A DNA stretch of 64,000 bases from Dipteris shenzhenensis. Its lineage: Eukaryota; Polypodiophyta; Polypodiopsida; Gleicheniales. Shown piece after piece: positions 12,145-25,400 of the stretch. Both the position numbers and the translations under genes were made by a program. Where the stretch lies: assembly GCA_047967505.1 (NCBI GenBank), contig CM106540.1, one strand, 5' to 3'. Each line of letters starts with the position of its first letter. Positions within the stretch are counted from its first letter, which is position 1. The notes under the pieces were generated by a model. The model was given only the letters and a program-made list of their open reading frames with translations. It was not told the DNA's origin and ran no database searches.

Positions 12145-13180
12145 ACTGCTTCGCTCACCAATGGTGGCCAAACAGTGGTAGTTTTGCTATGTGGACCAAG
12201 CCCCTCCTCTTTAGCTCCGACCTCGCCAATCCACGATAATGAAGCGACATAGCAAGGCCGACCAAAAGCCCCAACTGTGCCCAATGTCAGTTCAATCTGA
12301 ACTGACATCCAGAGAATGCTAAAGCAACAACGACAGCTCCGATTGCCCTAAGAAAGCCTCCTCCGAACCCATCCATTACAAGAAGAAAGCTGCACCACCG
12401 CTCGCCCGTGCCCCTACCTCATCCACTACCACACATCGCTAACAGTTCGATCAACACCACCTGCTTAAGCGGCCAAGGCAAGAAAGTTGTCTGGGTCCAG
12501 AATTCGACAGTACAAACCTTGAAGGAGTCAAAGGCAGCACCACAAGAACCTATGTCTTCCCAAGATACAGCATCACAAGAACCTGCTGACAAATTGAACG
12601 AAGTAGAGCCTCAAGGTACCGAATACGCACCAGTGCCACGGGTGGTACTCAATGCAAGTATCGCTACAACTAGTCGAGGAACTCCACAGAAACCGAATTC
12701 CCCCCACAAAGAGTTACACAAGAACCTCCCTTTGGGGGTGAACACTCGAAGGTAATGGCAAACATACCCCTCCAATGGTAACGGCCTACTCACGGAAGCA
12801 AGGGTTGGTCCCACGGGTAGACTCACAAAAGCTCGCTTCTCCCAAGAAGACAGACCACGTAGCAACAACGAAGTCCGACACAAATGTGACCCTGGCATCT
12901 AAGGTAAAAAACAAATTGGACACATATACTACATGGCTCCTTACACGCTATGCCGCAGTATGGCACCACCTTCACCACATTCATCATAATCATCGCATCC
13001 AAGTCTAGGTGAGTCAGTACGGTAGGTATCTCACCCAACACACACGCAACCCACTAGTCCTTGCCAAACACACTGCATGCACACACACGGTTAGCACTAG
13101 GTGATTAGAATCCATTTTTGCAATTGTTAATAATCTTGCACGCTGACCTCACTATCATGTTCACATTACACAAGTGCACT
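12145..13180 (+). other. Spacer after gypsy pol, weak coding character only
   Basis: Open frames 12,408-12,755 and 12,775-13,008 on the plus strand are Pro/Ser/Gln-rich (SQDTASQEPADKLNEVEPQG) without a recognisable domain. They may be the 3' extension of the gypsy polyprotein or untranslated sequence. Confidence 0.3.
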
Positions 13181-13731
13181 CTGCTTAGTCACCCTTCCCC
13201 CCCCACATACACACCACTCCCTCTTTCTTTTTCTCTTTTACACAGTCAGCATCCCGCCGGTCGTCACCATAATGGTATCCCTCCGACCATCGCGATCCCA
13301 ACATGCCGCCAACCATCGCCAACGAAGTACCCCACCAACCATTGCTATCCCAACATCCCACTGGTCGACTCCATTGCCATTGACAAATCACGCCAGCCGT
13401 CGCATTAGAAGTATCCCGCCGACCGTTGGGATCCCGACATCCCATCGGTTGATGCCAAGGAAAGAGAATGCCCCTCATCGCCATTCCAAATCGCACCACC
13501 CGTCTTCATTCTGTACCACGCCGGTTGCGGCCTTGGCCACATCCCACTGACCGCCACCATCGATTTTCAGCACCGACCATCGTCATACATGTATCCCACC
13601 GACCGGGGGGATAGGAAATCTATATAAGTAGGCTTACCCTGCCAGGTCATCACCATAGCAGTTGCAACAGAACTCTTGCAAAAATTTGACAATTTCCTGC
13701 CCCCTTCCACTACAAACTAAACAGCAAGTTT
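13180..13731 (+). promoter_or_regulatory. Retroelement leader with degenerate CC-rich repeats and a TATA-like box
   Basis: From 13,250 to 13,600 a unit of about 30-60 bp containing CATCCCGCCGACCATCGC-like text recurs in degenerate form. Near 13,619 the sequence CTATATAAG is a good TATA-box match, about 110 bp before the first ATG of the ORF at 13,732. This looks like an LTR U3 or leader, but I could not find the matching second LTR. Confidence 0.35.
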
Positions 13732-16690
13732 ATGTCGTCCTGCTCTTCCTCATCTACCAATTCCCTCGTCACTCAACTTCCATTCCTGTTTGCTATGGAT
13801 ACCGAACACAATTTATTCGAGTTTGAAATCGACCTGGGACTCCACCCTCGTCCTAACCCAGAGGCCACTGGCCCATCGGACTGCCAAAGCACTCCCTCTG
13901 CCACGATCCGCATGTCAGCCGAGATACCCTTGGAAGACTTACAAGGCGAAGAGATTTCCACCACACAGGCCACTCAAGAGGATCAAACTACGACAGGCAC
14001 GCCTCCCTTGAGGTCACGAAGTCGCACCTCGGTGCCAACATCAAGCGAGTACAACGTCGTGCGCTCCTAAGAACATTTGCCACTTAGAGAAGCATGGCTC
14101 CAAGAACTAAATGCTTGCATGATACACTTGCGCTTCACATACAAGGGCCATGATTACACCCTCGACTACCATACAGTAGCAGCATACGCAGCTTTACAGG
14201 ACCCAGCAGTAGTTGAGGCACTCAACTTTGTAGGCTTGGGTAGGATAGTTGCTCGTCTCCCATGCCACCTGGACATGACACTACTGGCAGAGTTCCTAAA
14301 GGCATACAACAGCAACATCAATGTTGGCATTCTGTGAGATGTAGCAAGCAATCCCCACCACTACCAAATCAATCAGGACACGGTGTGGGCAGCCTTCAAC
14401 CTGCTAGTGAGAAATACTCAAAGAAGAAGAAGATGCTCGACGCCCTCAAAACGGTCTATCACTACGACCACCACAAGTGCAAGGGCCACCTCCAATTCAT
14501 AGCCATCCACAAGCCCGAAGTGGAGCAACCAGCAAGAGCCTTCTAATGGCTCACTCAAGTTAAGCAAACCGACCATCATTAGCCCATTGTGCCCAATATC
14601 TTGCTATGGATGGTGGAGTTCCAAAAGATAAACTAGGCTGACTACTTCTGCAGACGATCTCGACACCCACGGGGACGTTATCAACAATCCCATGGTATAC
14701 ATATAGGTCCTCTGTTACTTAAGGAGTCAACATCCGCCAATCGACTTCAGTCTAGCAGAGAAATCCACCACCGGCTCACTGCAGACCGAGCAAGAAGAAA
14801 CGAAGGTGAAGACGAAGAGAGCAAGGACAACGCCCAGTGTCGCTATGATAATTCATGTGCAACCGGACACAAGTCACCTGCTCGACCAATATGAGGACCG
14901 CCAGTTGCACGAGTTCATGCATGACAACTGCGTCTCTAATGGGCGAATTCTCAAGGCAAGGGAAAACAGGTTCAAGGGGAGCCTATTCTCATTGAAGACC
15001 TCCATCGAAATTGGACTCCATACAGGAGCCGAAGCTACATCGACCACCCCCTCTACGCCCTATGTCTCAGTCTCCACCACCCCTCAGGAGACAACATCCT
15101 TCACCATCGGCACCTCTTCCAATCTTGGGTAGGCCTAGCGGAGGCCTTACAATTTTGCAACACACCTCAGTATAAGGCATCAGGTGGCTATAGCCACATG
15201 ATGGCAGAGTAGTTGTCATGCGTAGACCTAATGGAGCTAAACCTCTTTGAAGCCATGGCACAACTCCCACAGGTCCCCCGCACAATTTTATAGAGGAGGC
15301 AGGAACAAGCCTCACAACTCTCCGCCAGTCTCATCCAAGCCCAGCTCTCTGCGCGACAATGGTCACTGCCCAAGCAACAGGCCATGCCACAATACATAGA
15401 GCCGAAGAATATCGGGCCAAAGTTGAAGAGCTCGAGCTCACTCTTACAAGGCTCAAGGATGACCTCGCCACTAGTGAATCCGTGGTCCAAACACTCATGG
15501 ACCAGGTAGACAAGGCAGAGTCCCCAACCTACGCACAACGCTGGAGCAACAAGCACAGGCAGAGGAGTGGTATGCATGCTCACAGGAGTCCCACAAACAA
15601 CACATTATCTCCTTATAGGATATCCTGGCACAAGAGAGGAACCTAAAGGTCTCCCTCCAAGAAGAAATCAAATGCCAGCATGCCACCGGCCAATCAGAGG
15701 AGTAAGGACTAGAAGATCGTGAGCAACAGGAGTTTCGGATGTACAGGGAGGTGTCTGCACAATTAGCCACATACACACTTGCACCACGCACCATCCCACT
15801 GCACTTTGATGCACTCTGTGCACAAAATCTTATCTTCCACCTAGACCTCACTTCTCCACTTCCTCCTAACACCCTCTAGACTATTCTTCACCGTAACCCC
15901 GACCACTACTGCCCCATCTTAGCCATGTCTTACTTCTCCCTTGATCTCCAGCCCACTTCTCCATCTCTTCTCCACCCCTCCGATCTCCAAACACTATCCG
16001 CCCATCCCATCGTCCTCAATTTCCAAGCCTGGTGCCGTGTCATCACTGAGTCCCTTAATTATCTTGCGGACGATGAAGTGATGCAACTCGCAAAGCCCGA
16101 GGAACTCACGCCATGGGTCTGCTCTCCTGTAAGTCTGCATGCAAACGTCAATTGGATGCATACCTACGGCTGAGCTGTCCAATCTCAAGGGCACCTTGCG
16201 GCCTACCAATCCACAACCTACCACCCCCTTGGAATAATAATCCTCTTCAATAGGGTGCTATAGGCTCTCCAAGACTCACTTGAGTCCTTGGTCAATAATT
16301 TTGAAACAATTCACGTAGCCTACCTAGAGGAAGTCACTGAGGAAGAGGGAAATGATGCAATCACCCTCTTTAATACCATAGCCCCCCTGCAAAAATTACG
16401 CTACCGCCTCCTCTAGATTCCACCCTACCCACCCAACAAGCCGCCCACCCTCCCCCTCGGACAACACTACCCGAGTACCCTTCTAATGGCTCTAACACTA
16501 CCATTGCACATCACAAACCCTCCCCATCCATCTCCTACAGTGCTCCAATCGACCTTCATGACGAGGCCTTCAACACGCTGTTCAAAGCAGCGAATTTTAT
16601 ACAAAGAACTAACGCATCAACGCCTACAGGCATAACGGAGCCGGAGCCTATGCCACTTGCAGATCCTTTGGCCATCTACTATGGCTAGTC
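13732..16690 (+). pseudogene. Unrecognised long repeat-family ORF, degenerate
   Basis: A series of plus-strand open frames (13,732-14,070; 14,077-14,337; 14,806-15,132; 15,359-15,646; 15,925-16,173) read on from one another across stops and frameshifts, as if from one protein of roughly 900 residues. The N-terminus is Ser/Thr-rich and acidic. The middle (14,080-14,340) has a compact segment: AWLQELNACM, then YTLDYHTVAAYAALQDP. 15,390-15,560 looks like a coiled coil (EEYRAKVEELELTLTRLKDD). The part from 14,420 to 14,960 is homologous to 42,690-43,190 in this window, so it belongs to a dispersed family. Best guess is a gag-like or accessory ORF of the gypsy family at 6-12 kb; I recognise no named domain. 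Confidence 0.4.
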
Positions 16691-16799
16691 TTCTTCGTTC
16701 ATATCTTTCACAACATAGTTCCTCTAGAATACCATTTGAGTACGTTTTAGTCGTTATCTTTGTTCCCTACTAGCGTAGTGCTCGTGCTCGCTTTGGTGT

Positions 16800-17660
16800 T
16801 ACATAGAGAAAATGGCCAACCGTTTAAAATCAATAAATGGGTGTTAGAGGGGGATTGGAATATGATTGAGTTTAATGAAGGTACATCCCATGCTGTTATG
16901 GGTTTGTCCCGTGCTAAATCGGAAGCCTGAAAAGAAATTTGTCTATAAGGGGTTGACTAATTGTATTGAGCTAGACCCGAATGGGTTGAGTAGGTTTCCT
17001 TGGAATAATTTGAGAAGAGGGGTAGATTTTAGAGCTAGTAGAGTTAATCGGTCGTTGTGTGCCCCTATAGGATGTCAGGATACTCAATTACAAAATTTAT
17101 GATCATACTTCTATTTGGTTTCTTTACCGAGGGAGGTGGGAAGATTGTTTCATATCCCATTTAAGCTCAATAAGAAAATAAGAAACTGTTTGTGTAAGGA
17201 GAGGTTTTGTGAGGAGGTTAAGAGAGTGTGAGTTCAGCCAGGAATTGGTTGTTGTAGTTCATCCTTCTTAAAGATGGGACAAGGTTATAAGGGTGTTACC
17301 TCCATTTGGCGAAAAGCTCGAATGCTAAGCTTCGAGTTGAAAAGAAGTGTCTTAATGTGTGGCTTGTTGTTTGCAAGACCAAGTTGAGGGCGTCTTTGGA
17401 GTTAAGCCCTATGGACTTGTATGCTGCAACTCTTATGGTGGAGCTTGAGGAAGATTTGTAAGTGGAGGAATTAGACAGAGCAAAGGCGGCCATGAACTAA
17501 AGCAAGCTGCTCTAGGTGTCTTTGGGGGATTGTCCTTCGAAGTTTTTTTTCAAATCTGTGAAAAAGAAACAAGCTATGGAGGCACTAGACCATGTTGTGG
17601 ATGCTCAAGATAATATTGTTCTTTAGTTGCAAAAGTCTTTAGGGGAGAATTGCTTTGTCT
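16800..17660 (+). pseudogene. LINE (L1-type) ORF2 relic: endonuclease end and linker
   Basis: Translating through many stops, the plus strand gives WVLEGDWNMIE near 16,840, like the GDFN motif of apurinic-type endonucleases in plant LINEs. Near 17,520 it gives LGDCPSKFFFKSVKKKQA, matching the conserved linker between endonuclease and RT. The RT itself was not found. The element is ancient and 5'/3' truncated. Confidence 0.5.
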
Positions 17661-17699
17661 GAATGGCAGAGTAGTTGGAAGGTTTGAGTTGCATGGGTT

Positions 17700-20600
17700 G
17701 GTTAGGCCAAGATGCCCTTTAGGGCAATCTCATCATTTGCATTATGCACTATATGTCCTTACTTGGAGTATAAAATCTTGTATTAATGTGCAGTTCACCT
17801 AAATCCCTCTTGGTGGAATCTCTTAAGAATGGACCCCCTCATGTCAAGAGGGTAGTTTTGCCTTTAGGGATTCAAGCGTACTATAGGAGATGAAACTATG
17901 GAGAATCGACGAGTGCTGCAAGAACTTGAGCGGGTGAAAAGTGACAATGACATTACAGCACTCCCTCTGAGGCTAACAAAGAGAAAATTCATCCAACAAG
18001 AATTTTCTCATGGAGATAGTTTGACAGTTCCTAATGAAAAAGAATCGATATAATCAAGAAAGCCAGTAACTTTGGTATAATAAAACAAAAGCGATATGAT
18101 CAAGGAAGCCAGTACAACGATCTGAAAAAAAAAAAAGATGACATGACTATAGACACAATCAAAATCATTATACAAATCAAACAAATCAAAACAATGGTCC
18201 AATAGAGAATGTATATTACCATTGAATGCATGAAATTTTTTATTTCGAAAGTGTGCAATTTGAAGCCAAAAATTAAACAATGTCAACACACTTGGTATGA
18301 TGTTGATGACAAAGATCACCTCATATGACAAGTCGCAAACAATTGGTTTGCAAAAATGAACCCATTAGAAGATCAAAGAATGTGATCTACATGATACAAT
18401 TAAATAAACTCTATGCCTTCATATGGACTACGTTGGGACAAGGAATAAGAAAGAAACCGTCCAAAATGCAATTCTAGCTAGAAACCCCATCAAGCTTAAA
18501 GCAAAACCAAGACTTGTATAAATGTAGCAATTCCAAGAAGAGCATCAATTTGTGAATCTACCCAACTTTCCTCATACAATTATAAGTTTAGTTTTCATGC
18601 CTTTTATATTACCACCTAAGCTCCTTCTCTCAATGGTCTCTACTTGTATCGAACACTAGCATGGCTTTGAAAGGAAATATTAAGAAGATTTTCAAGATGA
18701 TCATTTAGACCGTGTCTTTTGAAGTTGAAGTTACAACTATGCAGCTTACTAATCCTGGTATCATGTGCAAGAGGAATTATACAAACTCCAATTCAAATAA
18801 GCATTATTCCTAAGTAGTTAGACCCATGACGAGCTAGATCCATGTGAAAAGATAGACTATGAGCTGGGGGGGCAATTAACATAAGTGTTGATTAACGTAA
18901 GGTGGCGAGTGCCATCTTCAAGAGCGTTGTGGCTTCTTCTAGAAACCTCCTTATCCAAAATCATCTCCTGCCCTGGGTAGTTATAAAAGTGGGGAAGTGA
19001 GAGGGGGGGGGGGGGGGGGGTAGAGTGCAGGCAATGACGGGGGGCTGAAGAGAAGGCAAGGGAAAACACGGGGAAGGGAGAGGAATGGGATATTAATCGA
19101 CACAGCAGAAAGGAAGGCAAAGAAATCAATTAATAGAATAGGTTGCATATGTTCCTTCTCTCCCACCGTCATCACAAAACCTGCATGTCTGTTTGGCACT
19201 AAGGAATACCTGTTATCTACCTTACACAAATAACTTGCTTAAAATGCATGTTCTACCTGGATGAAATAGCATGTGATGAAATCTCTCTTTGCATCTAATC
19301 ACAATATAATAACCATAAACTTGAAATTTAAAATATTAGAGAAGATACTTGATCCTGTCTAATATTGCTTCAAGTTATATGTCTCACAACAACTACTGGG
19401 ACCATGGTTTGAGCAAAGTAGCTACATTCATAGTCTATGCATCAAACTGCTTTTTTTCATCAATGCCAGCACAGAAAACCAAGGGACCTCATACCTGGAC
19501 TTGAATGCCATGTTCTCATATGCATTGCTGACGGGACATAACATGATGAAAAAGCTCTCTTGTATCCCTCTCAAAAGCCCCTAGGTTTGGAGCTAGTGTA
19601 AAGATCAGTTGTTCCCACCACTTGTTTATCAACATTACTATTTTTCTTTAGAGTAGACACCCTCGCGACCCGCTGGAACTCTTTTATCTCAGATTTGGGG
19701 ATTGTTGGAAAGTAACAAACTCTCACCTATCTTGCTAGGTCCTGTGCATGAGCAAGATGCTTAGGCTCAATATATCTAGTTTTAAAGGCAGGTTAGCTTT
19801 ACAAAGAAACATTAAGCAAGAGTCCATTGACCACTTCTGGTGCCTGAAATGAATGATATGCCACAACACATCACAAAATCCCATTTGCACAGCATTATTA
19901 AACAATAAGGTAAAGGCTTCTGTTTGCATTCTCATAAGCTACATAAGACCAAAACTATAATAAAACCAGAAGGCATCAATTCTAACAACTTGCTGCTCCA
20001 CTGAAAGGGAGAGTGAAAAGGGAGGTGATCCCTGGAAAACAAAGTATCTCAAAGGACTTGCAAATCCATTCGGTGGTAACTACTCATGTAGATGCAGAAA
20101 AAATATGCAGAGACCTCTCTCTTGCACTTGCCTCATATGAGCTTCAGATACCAGAACCAGTCACATATTCATACAAGCATATGAAGCTGTCAAGGTCATT
20201 ATAGATTGAAATATGGGCTATAGACATATAAGGGTGTTCTCTGCATTCCTCTTGAAACTGTCAAATTAGGGGAACCCAGTGCTTTCATCGAGAAGGCCAT
20301 CAGTTGTTACATTCGCTCTGAAAAATGATAAGCCCTGTACTCACAAACCCAATCCAATTCCAAACGCTAAAATTTAACCCCAAGAAAGAACCAGGCACCC
20401 CTGATCAAGCATCCAGCATTCTATCAGCCACATATTCATCTCTGCAACCATGAAGATTGGAGACACGCCCATGAAAAGTATAGCAAAGGACAAGCCCCCT
20501 CAGAATTCCCTAACTTTGACTCATAGCACAGCAGGCGAGTACAAAAGGTGCTAAGGATACCTCCTGAGAATTCCGTTCATAAGCATACAGACCCAGTACA

Positions 20601-20760
20601 GTTCAATAGATCAGAAAAACGAGCCTTTTTGTCACTATCAGGACAAAGACAAGAAATCTCTCCATGTCAAAATTGTGCACAGAAGTTCGTTCTCCGGTAA
20701 GTTGTAGCCCCATTAGAAAGAATCCACTGCCAGAATCTCAAGGACCAGTAAGCAATACTT
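17700..20760. other. No recognisable gene
   Basis: AT-rich, low in open frames on both strands. Small frames at 18,008-18,331 and 18,857-19,229 (minus) show no domain. The only structures are an A-run near 18,125 and the G-run at 19,003. Part of this may belong to the transcribed 3' flank of the minus-strand RZ-1-like gene, but no polyadenylation site could be assigned. Confidence 0.4.
19003..19020. repeat. Poly-G run of 18
   Basis: Eighteen consecutive G residues on the plus strand, flanked by purine-rich sequence (GGGGAAGTGAGA before, GACGGGGGGCTG shortly after). Such runs are length-unstable and hard to sequence. Confidence 0.9.
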
Positions 20761-20763
20761 CTA

Positions 20764-21105
20764 GACTTGCACGTTCCAAATCTGTGAGGCAACTCAGTCT
20801 TCAATAACATGTACCATCCGAAAGGAAAGAACCAAAACAAGAACCAGAGCAAGAACCCCAGATTTCCGTACAAAAGGCCTCTAAACAAGCACGAACCTTT
20901 CAGGATGCCAACTTGGATTCCAAATACCCTTATGAATGCGTCTAAACTCGGACACTTCAAAGTCTGCGAGGCAACTTAATCTCCGATCACATGTATCCCC
21001 ATAAGAATAGAATCAAAAAAAGAACCATGGCCAGAATCCCAGTCTCTGTGAAAAGGCTCCTAGACGAGAAAGAAGCGTTCAGCATGCCGACTTGGTTTAC
21101 CATGT
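20764..21105. repeat. Divergent direct duplication, about 182-bp period
   Basis: The segment beginning near 20,764 (CTGTGAGGCAACTCAGTC at 20,782) is repeated near 20,946 (CTGCGAGGCAACTTAATC at 20,964). Shared landmarks follow in order: ACATGTA, AAGAACCA, CAGAATCCC/CAAGAACCCC, AAAAGGC, TAGACGAG/TAAACAAG, and GATGCCAACTTGG/CATGCCGACTTGG. The copies are clearly diverged. Confidence 0.7.
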
Positions 21106-21635
21106 GATTGTTGCCACAAGCAATAAACTAGGAAAGTTAAAACAAGATCTTTCAGAACTGAAGAAGGCACAGCCCACGTAAGTAAACTTGGAGCTAAGCA
21201 GAGGTAGTCATAATCTGCATAGATGTAGCATTGGTGGATTTCAAACAAAATCTCCTCATAGGATAGGACGCCAGATTCCTCTCCCTCCATAGAGCACAAA
21301 AACTCACTTTTGACTCTCTTTTGATGACATCTGACCATACCACTGTGCAACAACTGTAGAACACACCAGACCCCATGATGACCAACCCACAAGAACTTCA
21401 TTTTATTACCTTGGTACAAGGTTTGTACCATTAAAAACGGGAAACCAAGAGACTGCCAGAGACAGGGTATGATGGTGGGACCAATACCAGCCAAAACTAT
21501 CAGGCAAATATTGATCGGTTCCACAATGTATTGAAAACATGTCAACCGGAAATAGTAAAGCCAAATGTACAGCAGTAAATGACACCTGAAGCCAAGTAGT
21601 CCCATAGACAACAAACCGACAAGATCAGTTGACAA
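21060..21635 (-). CDS. Open frame of unknown function downstream of RZ-1-like gene
   Basis: A 191-codon frame on the same strand as the RZ-1-like gene. It is rich in Leu/Cys/Trp/Tyr with possible hydrophobic stretches near residues 15-55, but has no recognisable domain and no obvious coding codon pattern. It overlaps the second copy of the duplication at 20.76-21.1 kb. It may be a chance frame in 3' flanking DNA. Confidence 0.15.
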   Translation of the reverse strand: MSTDLVGLLSMGLLGFRCHLLLYIWLYYFRLTCFQYIVEPINICLIVLAGIGPTIIPCLWQSLGFPFLMVQTLYQGNKMKFLWVGHHGVWCVLQLLHSGMVRCHQKRVKSEFLCSMEGEESGVLSYEEILFEIHQCYIYADYDYLCLAPSLLTWAVPSSVLKDLVLTFLVYCLWQQSHGKPSRHAERFFLV

Positions 21636-22498
21636 GCCCTACATTGTACTTCTTCATAAGTTGGCTCTCACACCATATTTAGCCTTTCTCAGACTGAACA
21701 TGATATTCTGAAACATTTTTTACCTTGTTTGAACCTGCATCCAAGAACAAAAAAGGTCTAGTTGAAAAAAATGAGTAAATTCCTGGGACTTAAGTACTGA
21801 TAATTTTGCAAGAGAATGCCGAGGGAAACTTTTAAAGAAAGGTTACAAGACTAGCAATCATTGACTGTGGAATATTTACAAAGCAATGGACATAACTCCA
21901 ACAACCCAATGGAGGCAGGCTTAGAAAGGTAGAACTAGCAAAGGCTTAGAACTTCTCAGCTGACGTGCAGGTGGGCGTAGGGCATTTCCAAAACAATACC
22001 ACAATTTCAAAGCTTCAAATTCCTCTTCACCAGCTTCTTGTGCAAGTAGCCTAATCAAACAAACATACTGAGGAATAAATAGTAACTACATCAATGCACT
22101 AGAAAATTAAACCTCTTTGCCAAATTGGCGCCAATCAAGCCTGCTCTACCATGTCGAATGTGGACTGCTCACAAAAGTATTGCACTCAACCTAACAGACC
22201 CATCTAGCCTTGAAGCCTCCCCTTTTAGAGCCAACCAAAGTAGGAGTAAACAGCCTGTACATGTTTCCCACTGCACTAGGTAATAAACACTCAGGCAACT
22301 TGTTCATTTTCATAGCAAGCTTGAGCGCATTCCATGAACTGTTAGGCAGATGCAATCCAAGCTTGAAGAATGCATTAGTCGTGTAGTAAGTACAGCTAGC
22401 CTGCTCTTTCAATCTAGTTTCTATCCAAGCAGAAACACAAACATAACTACCATCCTGGATATTTATCCTGAAAGAGAGATCAAAGTTTATGCACATAC

Positions 22499-25400
22499 TC
22501 AGCGTCGTTCTTCATAAGAATCACGATAGCTACCACCACCATCTCGTCCAACACCACTACCATATCGACCACCACCTTCACGATCATAAGGACCAGACCT
22601 ATCTCGGTAATTATCCCCATCTTTTCTCGAAGGCCCTCCACTGCTGTATCGGTCACGTGTACCATTGTCTCGATTTGAAGTATAGCGCCCACCATATCGG
22701 TCACCATTCCGTTCATTACCATAGCGGCCACCAGCACCACCACCTCCATGGCGCTCATGATCACCTCTACCATCACGATCCCCAAAGCCACTGCCATATC
22801 TGTCACTAAATCGGCGACCACCCCCACTGTTGGGGCACTCTCTGGCCCAATGGCCAGGCTGTCCACATTTGAAGCAATCCTGACCACCATCACCTCTGCC
22901 ATAGCCTCTTCCACCACCACTTGCAGCTTTGGCCTGTGCCTTGTCTACAGTGATAGATCTACCATCCAGATTCATGCCATGCATTCGATCAATGGCTTCT
23001 TCCATCCCCCTCTCATCATCAAATGTAACAAACCCAAATCCTTTTGAACGCCCGGTGTCTTTGTCCAGAACTACCTGCAGAGCAAGTGACAAATGGTAAT
23101 ATTATGTTCACTATTTTCAGCACCATAAAATGCAGAACAGACAAGACTTCAGATACCATAGCAAATCACAAGTACTGAGAAATAATTGTATACAAAGTGC
23201 AAGTAGGAGTGGAGCTGATAACTTTCGAAATTTCCAAGCGGGCCATTAGCAATTCTCTAAAAGTTGGACATGCCATTAGCATTAGTTCCTATGCTCTTTA
23301 ATCTATGCATGCATAGAATGCAACCTAAGGAAGTCTCAGAAGTAATCAATGAGACCACAAAAGAGAACCAGATGACATCATCAAGAACTGAACCTGCACA
23401 TTCAATGCTATAGAAACCTTGATTTACTGGACCTCACATATAGAGCATGATAGCCCTTTTAACAGCTGGCAGCAGTACACTACACTACTGCACCAACCCT
23501 GTGGTATTATGGAATCTATGTGCCATACAACCTTTGTCCTCCTGCCATCTATGCAAGTGGCATAAGCCTTTAGTGGAGCTTAACACCTCCATGCCTAAAA
23601 TAGGCATTAGCTTTATATGCAACGATTTACTTTTACAGTATTTTTTGCCATAAAAGTTCATTGTTTTGCACATAACTATAAGGACTATAATACCCTTCTG
23701 GTTATAACTTGCCTCTTTAAGATTGCCGCCAATGAATCGGTTCTCTATTGCCGTCCCATCCTCTTTCTCGAATTGTACTTTTTCTTCCAACTACAACCTT
23801 GCTTTTGGAGTGGAATTGCTATCCGCATCCTTTTTCCTCCATTGTAATTTTTCCTAGCAAGCTATCTTATGAATCTATCCAGAAACAATTTGCCTTTTTG
23901 TATTACCCAAGATAGAAGGACAGCCTGACCTAAAGCGTTGATATATGTACATGTATCGATAGGATCTTGGAATCCATAGCTACAACATTGCAAAGCTAAT
24001 ACTTAACCCTGTGTCACGCGCATATTACAGGCCCATGGACATCTAACCAGACTCCCTGCAGGTCAGGGCATATCAGAACAGAAGCAACAGAAAGTACAAG
24101 CAAATAGATATCTAGATGTGGATCTTGCACAGGAAGTCTTAGGTCTTGTGCAGGTATATTTACAGCAGCCGAGTAGGGACCTGGACCAACTCATGTATTT
24201 CCAGCAGCAAAGTCGCAGTGATGTATTTGTGGTGTTAGCATAGCTAGTATTGTTAGCACATGTACGCTACTGCTATGGTTTTTCTTAGTCATGCTGTACT
24301 GCAGCGTGGCAGTCAGGAATACAGTCAGCTGCACATCACCAAATGAATGACACATCAACCGACAGCCAACCAGGTGCCACATCAGCATAATCAGGCCTTT
24401 CACAGACCCGGTCGGCCTGAAGAGCAGCCTGGTCCTCAGCCCCAGCAGCCTCTCCAGCCTTCAACCCTCTACATTCAACCCATCCAATAGGGCCTAAGAC
24501 CCTCTATCTCCTACAACGATCCATAGCCCTCAACAGTCAGCCCACATTCACCCTCTCCATTAAGGATGGACATGATGCATTAATTGAAACCGTAACTAAA
24601 CCAAAGAACAGCCCTCAAACCAATCGTGAATTCCTCCTGGGCTCCTGGGCACGGCTTGCAAGCGCTTACGGGTTTCAATCCACGCGTAGGAACTAAAATC
24701 GCAGCAAAGGGAACACTCTAGCATAGAATCACAGCAAAGGAAACACTCTCGGGCTCAAGAACCTGGCACGCAATCCAAGACAGGCTCTATAGAAGAAATC
24801 GCAATTTGCTCTTGCACTAGAATCTATACCCGGAACTTGAACAAAGTGTGGGAACTTTGAAGAGCTTGTTGAAACGTGATTGCCGACAAGTAGAGTAGCT
24901 AGGAGATGAGGGAGAGAAGCAAGAACACAGCACTAGGGGCCAGAAAGAAGGGCTGGCCCCCCCCGAAGGTCTTTATTGCAATAGAAAATAGTCTTTGTAC
25001 AACTGGCTCTTCACAAGAGCATGAACTGAGTACAAAACTGAATGATCTTGAGCTCTTTGGCTCTTCTTTTATAAACTTGGCCTAGCAAAAAGCTAAACCT
25101 TCTTTCTAAAAGCTATTTCTAGATTTAGTGCTTTTTAAAAGCTATTTTATGCTTTTGTTCTTCCTAAAAGCTACTTTTATACGAAAGCAAAGGGGTACTG
25201 GAATAAAGGGTTGCAATAATGTGCATATCTTTCTCCAAATCGGCCTGTGATGCATGCCCTTGGAAACGTCCAATATCAAACTCCGTACAAGATTTTCAAA
25301 CGGAAAGTTCCCTAGAAATACCTAACAACCATTAATCCCTTTTCCAGCCAATGACAGAGCGGACAATCTTGCTGTACAATCACAGTGACATGACAAATGC

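Noticed and set aside
18008-18331. 107-codon minus-strand hydrophobic frame resembling a membrane protein
   Set aside because: AT-rich Phe/Ile/Leu composition explains the hydrophobicity; no conserved motif or splice context.
22480-22920. 146-codon minus-strand frame rich in Val/Met in a different frame of the RZ-1-like exon
   Set aside because: Shadow of the Gly/Arg-rich tail; the in-frame exon explains the openness.
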